Source: Lysinibacillus xylanilyticus (GTDB lineage: Bacteria > Bacillota > Bacilli > Bacillales_A > Planococcaceae). From it: a DNA stretch of 64,000 bases. Where the stretch lies: contig NZ_MDDN01000014.1 in NCBI RefSeq assembly GCF_001708185.1, forward strand, positions 1-64,000, given 5' to 3'. This document shows positions 34,241 through 43,339 of the stretch, piece by piece (position 1 is the stretch's first letter; each line of letters starts with the position of its first letter). The notes under the pieces are model-generated. The model was not told where the DNA came from. It made no database searches and saw only the letters and a list, made by a program, of their open reading frames with translations. The translations under genes were made by a program, and so were the position numbers.

Positions 34241-34428
34241 TTATCAGTTATTTTGGCGATTTTCACGCTATTATCAGTGATTTGGGGCATTTTATCAGCG
34301 AAGTTCACTGGACTATCGGCGTGTTGACATTTTATCAGCGATGTTCTCGGTTTTATCAGCGATTCAGGGTATTTTATCAGCGATGTTCTCAGTTTTATCA
34401 GCGATCATGGCGATTCTATTAGCAATTA
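34241..34428 (+). repeat. 21-bp-period intergenic array 6 (about 9 units, core TTTATCAGCGAT)
   Basis: TATCAG (or a one- or two-base variant) starts at 34242, 34272, 34293, 34314, 34333, 34354, 34375, 34396 and 34417. Most steps are 21; one is 19 and one is 30, with a decayed unit between. GTTCTC-type and TCAGGG-type spacers alternate. Unlike the other arrays it lies upstream of a gene start, 31 bases before the MBOAT start codon, between divergent genes. Confidence 0.85.
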
Positions 34429-34458
34429 CATAATTATTAGAGATGGGGATTTGAAGGA

Positions 34459-35883
34459 ATGGTTTTTAGTAGCCTTATATTTTTATATGTATTTTTGCCA
34501 TTAGTGCTCATTGTGTACTTCATCTCTCCGAAGATGCTACGCAACACAATATTACTGTTGGCCAGTCTGTTCTTTTATGCATGGGGCGAACCGAAATATG
34601 TACTTTTAATGATGATTTCAATTTTGCTCAACTATATTTTGGGGATTGTTATTGAAAAGACAGTTTCGCAGTCCAAACGAAAAGCGCTACTTTGGCTTGT
34701 TATTGTAAGTAACCTAGCCATCTTAGGCTATTACAAATATGCCGGCTTTTTTGTGGACATTATTAACAACTACTTGGAGCAGCCAATTGAATGGGAGGCT
34801 GTACCCCTTCCAATCGGTATTTCGTTCTATACATTCCAAGCACTTAGCTATGTGATCGATGTTTATCGAAAAGATGTTAAGGCACAGCGTAATTTTTTGG
34901 ATTTATCACTTTTCATTACATTGTTTCCACAGCTTGTGGCAGGACCGATCGTTCGTTACCAAACGGTAGCTGAGCAAATTAAAAAGCGTTTCTCTACAGC
35001 AGAGGATTGGATGATTGGTACACGTCGCTTTGTACAAGGGTTAGCTAAAAAAGTACTGATTGCGAATCCGATGGGCGAAGTCGCCGATCATGTTTTCAGC
35101 TTATCAGGCGGCGATTTAACGACAGGTACTGCTTGGATAGGTATCTTAGCTTACTCGTTACAAATCTATTTTGACTTCTCAGGTTATAGTGATATGGCCA
35201 TTGGTTTAGCACGAATTTTCGGCTTCCATTTTGAAGAAAACTTTAACTATCCGTACATTGCACAGTCCGTCACAGACTTCTGGCGTCGCTGGCATATTTC
35301 GCTTAGCAGCTGGTTCAGAGACTATGTCTACTTCCCACTTGGAGGTAGTCGCGTTAGCCACGAATGGAAGCTCTATCGAAATTTATTAATTGTGTGGACT
35401 TTAACGGGCTTTTGGCATGGAGCAAGCTGGACATTTATGGCTTGGGGTTTTTATTACGGAATATTAATTTGCCTCGAAAAATGGGTGCTTTTAAAATGGT
35501 TGGAGCGTATTCCTCGTTTCTTACGCCATGTTTATATTCTTATTATCGTTATGATCGGTTGGGTATTCTTTAGAGCGAATGACTTTACATATGCTTTTGA
35601 GTTTATCAAAACGATGTTTGGGCTATCCGATGCGGCACTTTATAATTATGAAACGATTTTACTGGCGAAAGACTATGCCGTGTATTTTGTAGTAGCAATC
35701 ATATTCGCTATGCCAATTTATAGACTTTATCAAACGTGGAGCGAACAAAAAGCAACCGCTTCCCTATCATTTGATTGGAGTCTACGTCTTGTACAAACAA
35801 TTTACTATGGGGCATTGTTGCTCTTTATTACGATGTTTTTAGTAAACGCAACACATAATCCATTCATTTACTTTAGATTCTAG
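34459..35883 (+). CDS. MBOAT-family O-acyltransferase (PatA/AlgI/DltB-like)
   Basis: 474 residues with about eleven membrane segments, the usual size of AlgI/PatA proteins. The family's core is clear: QLVAGPIVRYQTVAEQIKKR, the YFDFSGYSDMAIGLARIFGF segment, FWRRWHISLSSWFRDYVYFP, and the invariant His in TGFWHGASWTFMAWG (about residue 319). These enzymes pass an acetyl group across the membrane to an extracytoplasmic partner. The next gene, 10 bases on, is the DHHW partner. In B. anthracis PatA/PatB proteins O-acetylate the secondary cell wall polysaccharide and affect S-layer assembly; the position beside the S-layer gene suggests the same role here. Confidence 0.9.
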   Translation: MVFSSLIFLYVFLPLVLIVYFISPKMLRNTILLLASLFFYAWGEPKYVLLMMISILLNYILGIVIEKTVSQSKRKALLWLVIVSNLAILGYYKYAGFFVDIINNYLEQPIEWEAVPLPIGISFYTFQALSYVIDVYRKDVKAQRNFLDLSLFITLFPQLVAGPIVRYQTVAEQIKKRFSTAEDWMIGTRRFVQGLAKKVLIANPMGEVADHVFSLSGGDLTTGTAWIGILAYSLQIYFDFSGYSDMAIGLARIFGFHFEENFNYPYIAQSVTDFWRRWHISLSSWFRDYVYFPLGGSRVSHEWKLYRNLLIVWTLTGFWHGASWTFMAWGFYYGILICLEKWVLLKWLERIPRFLRHVYILIIVMIGWVFFRANDFTYAFEFIKTMFGLSDAALYNYETILLAKDYAVYFVVAIIFAMPIYRLYQTWSEQKATASLSFDWSLRLVQTIYYGALLLFITMFLVNATHNPFIYFRF

Positions 35884-35893
35884 GTGGGACAAT

Positions 35894-37075
35894 ATGCGAA
35901 AAATACAAATGTATCTATTACCAATAACCTTTTTTTGCATCATTTTCGGTGGCTTCGTCGTGCATGTGCTAACGGTAGATCGTCCACAATCTGAAATGGA
36001 GAACCGTCCGTTAGAATCTGCAAACATTTCACCAAGCCCACAGGAGATCTTTTCTGGGGCATGGTCAAAACAAGTAGAAACATATATTTCCGATCAATTT
36101 CCTGCACGAGATACATGGATGCGTAACTATGTTTACTTCCAACGTGCAATGGGGAAAACCTACTTAAACGATAAGTACGCAGTTGATGATGACAGCGGCT
36201 GGATTATTTCAAAGCCCGCTGAAGCAAAATCTGATGAAGAGCTTGCTTCCTTCGCCTCCGATTTGCAAAATCTAAGCGAAGGGCTTGCTGAAAAAAATAT
36301 CCCGTTTACGTTTTACTCACTACCAGCAAAGGCGACTTACTCACGAGAGCCAAGTCCAAGCTATATGCCTGACGATGCAGGAATAGCCAATAATGCACGC
36401 TTACATGAGCTTGTTACTGATGCTGGCGTAGACAATATCCGTCTCTATGATGAAATGAAGAACGACTTTTCTGCTGAACGGAACTTCTACAAAACCGATC
36501 ATCACTGGACGATGCGTGGCGCATACACAGGCTACGAGGCACTCATGAAAACGATGAGCGAGCGACTCGGTGAAACAATTGAGCCGATTCCATACGAGGA
36601 AGCCAATACTTATTGCTTACCGAATAAGTTTGCTGGCTCATGGAATAAAATCCTGTACATGACCGTCGATAACCACGATGAAATTTGCTACAACGAGCCC
36701 GCTTCGTTCGCAACGCAATTTACAATCTATGACGGTACAATCGAGGATGGCGTCACGGCTCCGTACGAGTCAGTATACGGTCGTGCCAAGCAAATGAGCC
36801 CTGACACAGTCGTAAACTATGCTGATGCTTACAGCCGAGACTTTGCAGAGCTCACGATTGTTAACAATGACTATGACAGCGACAAACATGTCGTCGTCAT
36901 CAAAGATTCGTATTTTAATGCCATTCAATTTCATGTAGCCAGTCATTTTAAAAAGCTAACAGTTTTAGACTTACGTTATTTGGATAAAGATGTTCTTTCT
37001 TATTTACAAAGCATGCACCCAGACTACGTCGTGCTTGCTTACAACGACCGCAATTTAAAATTGATGCCCGAGTAG
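35894..37075 (+). CDS. DHHW-family extracellular O-acetyltransferase partner (PatB/AlgX-like)
   Basis: 393 residues with one N-terminal membrane anchor (LPITFFCIIFGGFVVHVL). The family name-giving motif TDHHWTMRGAYTGYEAL lies near residue 201, preceded by VETYISDQFPARDTWMRNYV and followed near the end by VVVIKDSYFNAIQFHVASHF, which carries the catalytic Ser of the SGNH-like fold (KDSY). It should receive acetyl groups from the MBOAT protein and transfer them to a polysaccharide outside the membrane. It forms a two-gene operon with the MBOAT gene. Array 7 follows the stop. Confidence 0.88.
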   Translation: MRKIQMYLLPITFFCIIFGGFVVHVLTVDRPQSEMENRPLESANISPSPQEIFSGAWSKQVETYISDQFPARDTWMRNYVYFQRAMGKTYLNDKYAVDDDSGWIISKPAEAKSDEELASFASDLQNLSEGLAEKNIPFTFYSLPAKATYSREPSPSYMPDDAGIANNARLHELVTDAGVDNIRLYDEMKNDFSAERNFYKTDHHWTMRGAYTGYEALMKTMSERLGETIEPIPYEEANTYCLPNKFAGSWNKILYMTVDNHDEICYNEPASFATQFTIYDGTIEDGVTAPYESVYGRAKQMSPDTVVNYADAYSRDFAELTIVNNDYDSDKHVVVIKDSYFNAIQFHVASHFKKLTVLDLRYLDKDVLSYLQSMHPDYVVLAYNDRNLKLMPE

Positions 37076-37103
37076 CGAAAGCTTTTAGTACAAGTATTAT
37101 CTT

Positions 37104-37408
37104 CTAGCGGCGGAATTGACTAGGTTACCCGCGGAATTTCAACTTTTAGCGGCGATACTCCGGCTTTTAGCGGCGCTACTCACTACTTTACCGGCGATAC
37201 TTCGACTTTTTGCGGCGCAACTCACTACTTTACCGGCGATATTCCAACTTTTAGCGGCGCTACTCACTACTTTACCGGCGATACTCCGGCTTTTAGCGGC
37301 GCAACTTACTACTTTACCGGCGATACTTCGACTTTTTGCGGCGTAACTTACTTCTTTACCGGCGATATTTCCACTTTTGGTGGCGGAACTTGCATGTTAC
37401 CGGCGATA
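37104..37408 (+). repeat. 21-bp-period intergenic array 7 (about 14 units, core TTTAGCGGCGAT / TTTACCGGCGAT)
   Basis: The core start moves by exactly 21 from 37105 to 37126, 37147, 37168, 37189, 37210 and 37231 and continues to about 37405. Two unit types alternate: TTTAGCGGCGC + TACTCACTA and TTTACCGGCGA + TACTCCGGC, giving a 42-bp unit. It lies between convergent genes, before their shared terminator. The heptapeptide-repeat reading frame it creates (37116-37346, plus) has no start signals and is not called. Confidence 0.88.
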
Positions 37409-37416
37409 CAAAAAAA

Positions 37417-37448
37417 GCAGTGATTTCTATAATGAAAGAAATCACTGC
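37417..37448. terminator. bidirectional terminator between DHHW and acyltransferase genes
   Basis: GCAGTGATTTCT pairs exactly with AGAAATCACTGC around an 8-base loop, with A7 before and T5 after. Confidence 0.9.
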
Positions 37449-37453
37449 TTTTT

Positions 37454-38458
37454 CTATGTGGCACGCTTTTTAATTTTCCCTACTACCCATTGACTATATG
37501 GAAGTAATGAAATCAACTTGGTCACCGCAATACAAACGACTAACGTCCACAACATCAACAGTGGTACTCGGACTAGCGTACGATCAAAGTGCTCTACAAA
37601 CCAACCTGTCGATAAACGCAGAACTTCCCAATGTATGAGATAGATCATAAACGAATATTGGCTCAGCACTCGAACCGTTTTCGTGTAAGGTATCGACTGT
37701 CCCCAGGCAATTACTAGCAGGGCAATACTTAAAACAAGCGGCATTAAATCAAGGCGTCTCGAATGTGTATCTGTATAACCAAGCAGCATACGAATGTATA
37801 AAAAGGCAACAGATAACACGAAGAACACAATTGTCGCGTAACGATATTTTTTCGCAAGCGTGGCAATCTGCGTATAGTACACCCCCATCGCATAAGCAAT
37901 GGCAAAATACCCAAGCCAACCCGTAAAGAATAAACGAAACATTAACTCATTCTCTTCAAAAATCGGATATGGTAATAAAATCACCGAATGATGGACAAGC
38001 GTAATCAGCATACATAACGGTAAAAACCAAGCCATAGACCACTTAAAACGTTTCATTAACGCAAAGACTACATACAGCTGCATAATGACCAAAACAAACC
38101 AGCCTACAAACTCACTGTAGAAGACATTGCGGACAAATTTTTCCCATAATAAGCCCTTGCGATAAATTGACTCGACAATTACTGCATCGATCATCGCCCA
38201 TATTAAATAAGGCAGAAAAATATATTGAATTCTATTTGACCAAAAGTTACTCGGTATTTTATCCTGATAACGATTCGCCAAAATTAATATAGATAATAAA
38301 ATAAACGTCGGTGTCGCATAACATAGCGCAATACGTAAAAACAGATAAAATGGCTGCTCCGGTATCGCACCAACTTCAATAATAATCCACGAAGAAGTGT
38401 GTAATAATAAAATAGATAAACACGCGACCACACGTAGTAAATCCCACTCTTTAATCAC
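37454..38458 (-). CDS. acyltransferase-3 family membrane protein (OafA-like)
   Basis: 334 residues with about ten membrane segments. The N-terminal EWDLLRVVACLSILLLHTSS is the signature of acyltransferase family 3, with the conserved Arg and His. This family transfers acyl groups, commonly acetyl, to sugars of surface polysaccharides. It is shorter than OafA because it lacks the extra C-terminal SGNH domain. The start is GTG 38458 with GGGGAA upstream. It is convergent with the MBOAT/DHHW pair and may act on the same wall polymer; that is inference. Confidence 0.85.
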   Translation of the reverse strand: MIKEWDLLRVVACLSILLLHTSSWIIIEVGAIPEQPFYLFLRIALCYATPTFILLSILILANRYQDKIPSNFWSNRIQYIFLPYLIWAMIDAVIVESIYRKGLLWEKFVRNVFYSEFVGWFVLVIMQLYVVFALMKRFKWSMAWFLPLCMLITLVHHSVILLPYPIFEENELMFRLFFTGWLGYFAIAYAMGVYYTQIATLAKKYRYATIVFFVLSVAFLYIRMLLGYTDTHSRRLDLMPLVLSIALLVIAWGQSIPYTKTVRVLSQYSFMIYLIHWEVLRLSTGWFVEHFDRTLVRVPLLMLWTLVVCIAVTKLISLLPYSQWVVGKIKKRAT

Positions 38459-38647
38459 AAAACATTCCCCTAATACTTTACTTTTATCTCTAATTTAAGG
38501 ATGTCATAGATTGTCGAAGAATGCAATGGCAATACTAGCAATCTAATTTTTTACGCTATAATGAGGAAATTTAATAGAAGAATGTGGGAGTTTTATAAGA
38601 CAAGAAAACCAGCATAAGGCTGCATTGAAATAAGCACAGTAAACGTT

Positions 38648-38685
38648 AAACGCCCACTTCAGTTTCTAACCAGAAGTGGGCGTTT
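38648..38685 (-). terminator. terminator of the double nuclease gene
   Basis: AAACGCCCACTTC pairs with GAAGTGGGCGTTT (13 bp) around a 12-base loop, 18 bases after the stop of the minus-strand gene. Confidence 0.85.
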
Positions 38686-38702
38686 GTCGTTTTGAGTTTA
38701 AT

Positions 38703-41700
38703 TTACCATATCTTTTCTACCCATTCTGGATGGTCTATAAATGGGTTGCGATTACCTTGGATTTCGTAAATTCTCTCGTTTCTTTGTTTTTCGTAGGCAT
38801 CTACTGGATCTTGCTCGTGCCATTGTAAAAGAACAGAAAGTTTACCATGGTAAGGAGCTGTTCCATTGTTGACTTTGTCATTTAATTCAAGGTCTACCTT
38901 ATCTCCAGTCTCGTAACGAGTGGCCATATATAATAGTATACGAGCTACATCACCTTTTACGCGATTAGGTGGTTCGAATGAATCTGAATCTTTCAGGCAA
39001 CCATTACAGCCTGCTACTGGACTGCCGCCATTGTCAAAATCTAAATTTCCTCTTGAGCTATTAACTTGTACATCGGTTGCACGTAAGTGATGGATATCCG
39101 TTCCTGGTCCATTGCTTGTTCCAAAATTACCGTGGGATTTTGCCCATGTATGCTCTCGGTTCCAGTTTCCTACATTGCCACCACTGTTTGTTTTGGGACT
39201 AGATTTCCCAGAGTAAAATAACATGACGTTGTTTGGATTATTAGGATCTTCATCCGTATACTTTAATGCATTCCAAACTTCATCATAAGAAAGTACCTTT
39301 TGTTCAGAAATGATATCGTGAAGTACCTTTTTTAGTTCCTGCCCCTCTTTGTTATAGGCAGCTGTATAATAATCATTCGCAACAACTGTAACACTGAAAC
39401 TTGCTGTAACACTTTTTTTACCATCAGATGCTGTAACGCCAACAATATGGCTACCCTCTTCTAAATTAAGCGTTAATGTCTTGCCCTTTACAGTTCCTTT
39501 TGTAGCTATAAATGAAAGCTCGTCACCATCAGGATCTGAGAAATGATCTGTTAAATCAATGTTAATTGCCTCACCAACAGCTACAGATTTGTTTGCTATA
39601 GGATTTTTAATGATAGGTGCTTTATTTTCAGAAGGTAAAGAAGGATCTCCAATGGGTTCCCCCTTCGAATTTGTAAATTTAATTTGCTCAGGAGCTGCCC
39701 CCTTCTTATAGATTATCGATTTAATATCGATATTTTCAGCGCCTCTTATTTCACTGACATTTGGACCTTCAATTGTGAGTGTTTTCACGCTATTGCCTTT
39801 AAGGTCGACAATCATCCCTGCTTTCGCTGGACTAAGGATAACATCAGTCGTCTTAAAGCCTTCTCCATGTAGCTCCGCATAGGCACCTTTAAGGAATACA
39901 CCTTTTGGAATTACAGATTGAGCATCTAAATGCACTGCCACACTTGGTTTATTTATTGTTAATTTGTTTGTTTTGTAGTTCTTAAAGTCATATACGATGT
40001 CAGGCTTAATCGGTTCAACACTTGAATCTTTCTTCATATCAATTTGAACCATGACAGGATCATGGTCACTTGCACGACCAGCCATGTCCGTAAAATCAGC
40101 ATTAATATGAAGGACATCGACAACTGTTTTGTCTGCTAGATTATTCGAAACTAAAATATGATCTAATACTTGTGAATTTCCTTGAAAGACGTATGTGTAA
40201 CGATCAGAATCTTCCACTTTATTAATCATATTCGTCATTAATTGACCTTCATGTATTTTTAAAGCATCTGCAAATTGAAAATCATTAAAATCGCCTAATG
40301 AAACAATATTTGCATCTGGATTGTTTGATTTAATATCTTCAATAAAATCATAAACAATGTGTGCGATTTTTTGACGTTGCACTTCACTGCCATATACAGG
40401 CGGTTGCTTAGCACCAAATAATGGCGTATCTCCATTTTTAGAATTCCAATGGTTGGCGATCACTACTACGTCTTCGCCTTGGAATTCAAATTGTGCCGCT
40501 AAAGGTTTACGACTACTATTAAACGCTTCGTTTGTTGGATCAATACGACCAGGGTTCAGTGTTAATTTCCCATCTTTATAATCTACAGCTGTTGTAGCAT
40601 CTCCTGCTGGGATACCTTCCTTCAACTTCACTCGCTCTGGATTATAAAGGAAGCCAACACGAATATTCGCATCTGGTGCTCCACCGTCTTGATTGTTGAT
40701 AGGATCAATATTAACATACTGATATTCAACACCACTTGTAGCTTTGATCGCGTCAATTAGTCTTTGATAACTTTCATTTGCGTTTGAATCACCAGGAGAA
40801 GCACCGTTATTATCTTGCACCTCAGTTACACCAACAATATCTGGGCTCCCCATATCAATGCCAATTGCTCGTGCTAGCTTTTTCGCTTTATCATCAGTCG
40901 TAGAACTTTTGTTATTCGAGAAGTTTTCTAAATTATAAGATGCAACTGTTAGCTTATCATCGGCTTTTACAATTTTTGTTTTCTCAGGTGATGCTGTACC
41001 TCGTTGATGGGCAGCTTTCATTTCGTCTAAAGGAACATAGATTTTAAAGTTTTGATAGGAATAGCCTACGACTCCCGTAATAGGTCCTTTAAATTGATCA
41101 CCTGTAGCCACTTCAAAATCGCGTGCAGCGGCATTCGGTTCCAATCTGAATTGAATTCTGTTTGGATTAGCATTTCCTTTTTCGTACAATACGCCACCGT
41201 GAATTGTATTTGTTGGTTCACTGTCAAGTACTGTCACCAGATCTCCATGCTCTTGTGGCGCTACTGCTTTTACGTCCTCTACTTCTACCCGCATCCCTTC
41301 AATGCTTTCCCAGAAATCTATAGCATCAATCGTTGGATTAAATGTTTGAAGCTGATCACTGTCAATGCTGCTTAAGGACATTTTTAATTTATCAAGTTCA
41401 ATTGGCTTTGGTAGCGCGACACTATTTTTCACGACTTCTACTTTCCCGCCTTGATCGTTACGTACATTGATTTGCGTAGTTTTTAAATCTGTTTGTTGTC
41501 GATCACTATAACCATCATAGGCAAATTCATTTACTTGCCCTTTAACAGATACTAAGTCCCCTACCTGAACTGGCCAAGCGTTTTTACCACTGTATAGTAA
41601 AATCCCTTCAGACGTATTCGGATTATTATCAGCTAAATCATCAGGTGTTTGAATGTTATAATACCAATTGTTATTTAACATGAATGAATAGGTTACGACA

Positions 41701-43184
41701 CCTTCAATGCCCTCAACCGTTTTACCATTGAATGAAGAAGTATGATTGGCACCTTGAATATCATGAATTTGTAATTTATCTGAAATAATATAATCAAACG
41801 TAGTTACTTCACTAAACGCACCATTTTTATCTTTAACAATTGCCTTTACTGTAGTATTTTTACTGACTTCTAGTGGCATCTCATATTTATGACTTTTATC
41901 AGTTGGCTCAGTGCCATCTAATGTGTAATAAATTTCTGCATCTGCAGTCGGTGTTGTCAACGTAACGGTTGTTTTCCCTGTAAACGTTCCACTTCCAGGA
42001 GATGCAATAGCAGGTTTTAATGCTGAGCTATCCACAACAATGTCTGCTTTTGAGCGGGGAATAACTTGATAATCTTGATCGAACTGTTGGACAATACCCG
42101 TGATAGATTCATAGGAAGTACCAGCAGTTAATCCAAGTGAATTCGTTTCATCCCGTACAAGGAAATTCGTCCCATCATTCGCAGTAAAGTTCGCCCATCC
42201 ATTCCCTTGTTGAACATCTGTAAGCGTAACATTTTTCACTGTTACTAGCTGTGATTCATTATCTTCAGTTACTTGAGCACCTGTTACTACCTTTGGCGAT
42301 GGTGCACCAGAATTCCCACCTTTTTCAACGATTGTAGCACCATCTAATTGTAGTAATCCGCGATAGTCAGCTATTTTACCTGTTAAAGTAACCTCATCCC
42401 CGATAGTCAAAGGGAGACTAGTAGGTCGTACAGCAATACCACCTGTATCATCTTGGACGGAGAATGTATTTTTCAAGCCCGCTGCCACTTTCCCTTTAAT
42501 GGTTACCGTTTCGCCCACACCTTTAGTTCTAGCATCCCCAATTGGGAGGATTACCGGTGCTTCCGGGTCAACAGGATCAACAGGTTCACCTGAGTTGTCC
42601 ATTACGTGTTGCCCTAAATTAGAAAAATCATCAACTGAAGAAGAATTCCATTCTAAAGCAGAATTAAATGGATCATTAATATTTGTATCACCCGACAAGA
42701 CTGAATTCTTTCTTACTAAAGTTACATCTTTAGCAAAATCTGCTGAAGGACCAACTTGTCCAATGGAATCGATGATTTCACCCGATTTCCTTAATACAAT
42801 GGGATCGTTCCCATTGAAATTAATAACAGTTGAGTTTTCTAGATTTCCTTGTGCTTTAATGTTTGGATCTGCATCTTTATGATATAAAACATACGTAGCT
42901 CCATTTTCTATAGTACCTGTCAAACTCACTTTGTTTTTCGCGGTAGCTTCACCGTTCGTATGAATCTCTAAAGTATAACTACTTAAATCAACCGCGGCAC
43001 CTGTACCATTATATATTTCAATCGCTTTATTAAAGGAACTACCTTCAATATACTCTGAAATGATTAAATCATTTGCTAATGTTTCGGCTTTTACCGTAAG
43101 CGGTGCTACAGGTACGGCAACACTTGCAACTAAGGTTGTTGCTAAAAAGGCATTTATCGGCTTCTTCCACTTCTTCTTCGACAT
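38703..43184 (-). CDS. large secreted double nuclease (endonuclease/exonuclease/phosphatase plus endonuclease I)
   Basis: 1,493 residues with a signal peptide (cleavage near VKAETLA). Order of parts: lamin-tail domain (~35-140, IISEYIEGSSFNKAIEIYNG), OB-fold nucleic-acid binding regions as in YhcR/ExeM (~210-390 and again ~480-720), a chitobiase-like Ig domain (~395-460, EIYYTLDGTEPT), an endonuclease/exonuclease/phosphatase domain (~748-1050, VASYNLENFSN, VGVTEVQDNNG, VVIANHWNSKNGD, SLGDFNDFQ, SDHDPVMVQ), a cadherin-like segment (~1195-1260) and an endonuclease I (EndA/NucM) domain (~1265-1490, NREHTWAKSHGNFG, TDIHHLRATDVQVNSSRGN). Both catalytic sites look intact. It probably degrades extracellular DNA for nutrition or biofilm dispersal. 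No wall anchor is seen. Having both nucleases in one chain is notable. Confidence 0.88.
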   Translation of the reverse strand: MSKKKWKKPINAFLATTLVASVAVPVAPLTVKAETLANDLIISEYIEGSSFNKAIEIYNGTGAAVDLSSYTLEIHTNGEATAKNKVSLTGTIENGATYVLYHKDADPNIKAQGNLENSTVINFNGNDPIVLRKSGEIIDSIGQVGPSADFAKDVTLVRKNSVLSGDTNINDPFNSALEWNSSSVDDFSNLGQHVMDNSGEPVDPVDPEAPVILPIGDARTKGVGETVTIKGKVAAGLKNTFSVQDDTGGIAVRPTSLPLTIGDEVTLTGKIADYRGLLQLDGATIVEKGGNSGAPSPKVVTGAQVTEDNESQLVTVKNVTLTDVQQGNGWANFTANDGTNFLVRDETNSLGLTAGTSYESITGIVQQFDQDYQVIPRSKADIVVDSSALKPAIASPGSGTFTGKTTVTLTTPTADAEIYYTLDGTEPTDKSHKYEMPLEVSKNTTVKAIVKDKNGAFSEVTTFDYIISDKLQIHDIQGANHTSSFNGKTVEGIEGVVTYSFMLNNNWYYNIQTPDDLADNNPNTSEGILLYSGKNAWPVQVGDLVSVKGQVNEFAYDGYSDRQQTDLKTTQINVRNDQGGKVEVVKNSVALPKPIELDKLKMSLSSIDSDQLQTFNPTIDAIDFWESIEGMRVEVEDVKAVAPQEHGDLVTVLDSEPTNTIHGGVLYEKGNANPNRIQFRLEPNAAARDFEVATGDQFKGPITGVVGYSYQNFKIYVPLDEMKAAHQRGTASPEKTKIVKADDKLTVASYNLENFSNNKSSTTDDKAKKLARAIGIDMGSPDIVGVTEVQDNNGASPGDSNANESYQRLIDAIKATSGVEYQYVNIDPINNQDGGAPDANIRVGFLYNPERVKLKEGIPAGDATTAVDYKDGKLTLNPGRIDPTNEAFNSSRKPLAAQFEFQGEDVVVIANHWNSKNGDTPLFGAKQPPVYGSEVQRQKIAHIVYDFIEDIKSNNPDANIVSLGDFNDFQFADALKIHEGQLMTNMINKVEDSDRYTYVFQGNSQVLDHILVSNNLADKTVVDVLHINADFTDMAGRASDHDPVMVQIDMKKDSSVEPIKPDIVYDFKNYKTNKLTINKPSVAVHLDAQSVIPKGVFLKGAYAELHGEGFKTTDVILSPAKAGMIVDLKGNSVKTLTIEGPNVSEIRGAENIDIKSIIYKKGAAPEQIKFTNSKGEPIGDPSLPSENKAPIIKNPIANKSVAVGEAINIDLTDHFSDPDGDELSFIATKGTVKGKTLTLNLEEGSHIVGVTASDGKKSVTASFSVTVVANDYYTAAYNKEGQELKKVLHDIISEQKVLSYDEVWNALKYTDEDPNNPNNVMLFYSGKSSPKTNSGGNVGNWNREHTWAKSHGNFGTSNGPGTDIHHLRATDVQVNSSRGNLDFDNGGSPVAGCNGCLKDSDSFEPPNRVKGDVARILLYMATRYETGDKVDLELNDKVNNGTAPYHGKLSVLLQWHEQDPVDAYEKQRNERIYEIQGNRNPFIDHPEWVEKIW

Positions 43185-43339
43185 CCAGTCAAATCCCCTT
43201 TCAATCTTAGGAAAGTTAGTTTTTAAAATACAAAGCCTTCACTCTAATAAGAAAAGACTTTATAGAATTGTTTCTCTTTTAACTGTGATTCCTCAATATA
43301 AACTTTTTTCAGCATTTATTTTTGAAAGATCTACATTCT

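Noticed and set aside
37116..37346. Open frame encoding Leu/Ala-rich heptads in array 7
   Set aside because: Same effect of the 21-bp pitch. No start signals, and a terminator follows the array and not the frame.
28611..37408. CRISPR array
   Set aside because: Units are 12 bases with 9-base spacers that partly repeat and alternate; CRISPR repeats are longer (about 24-40) with unique ~30-base spacers. No cas gene is present.
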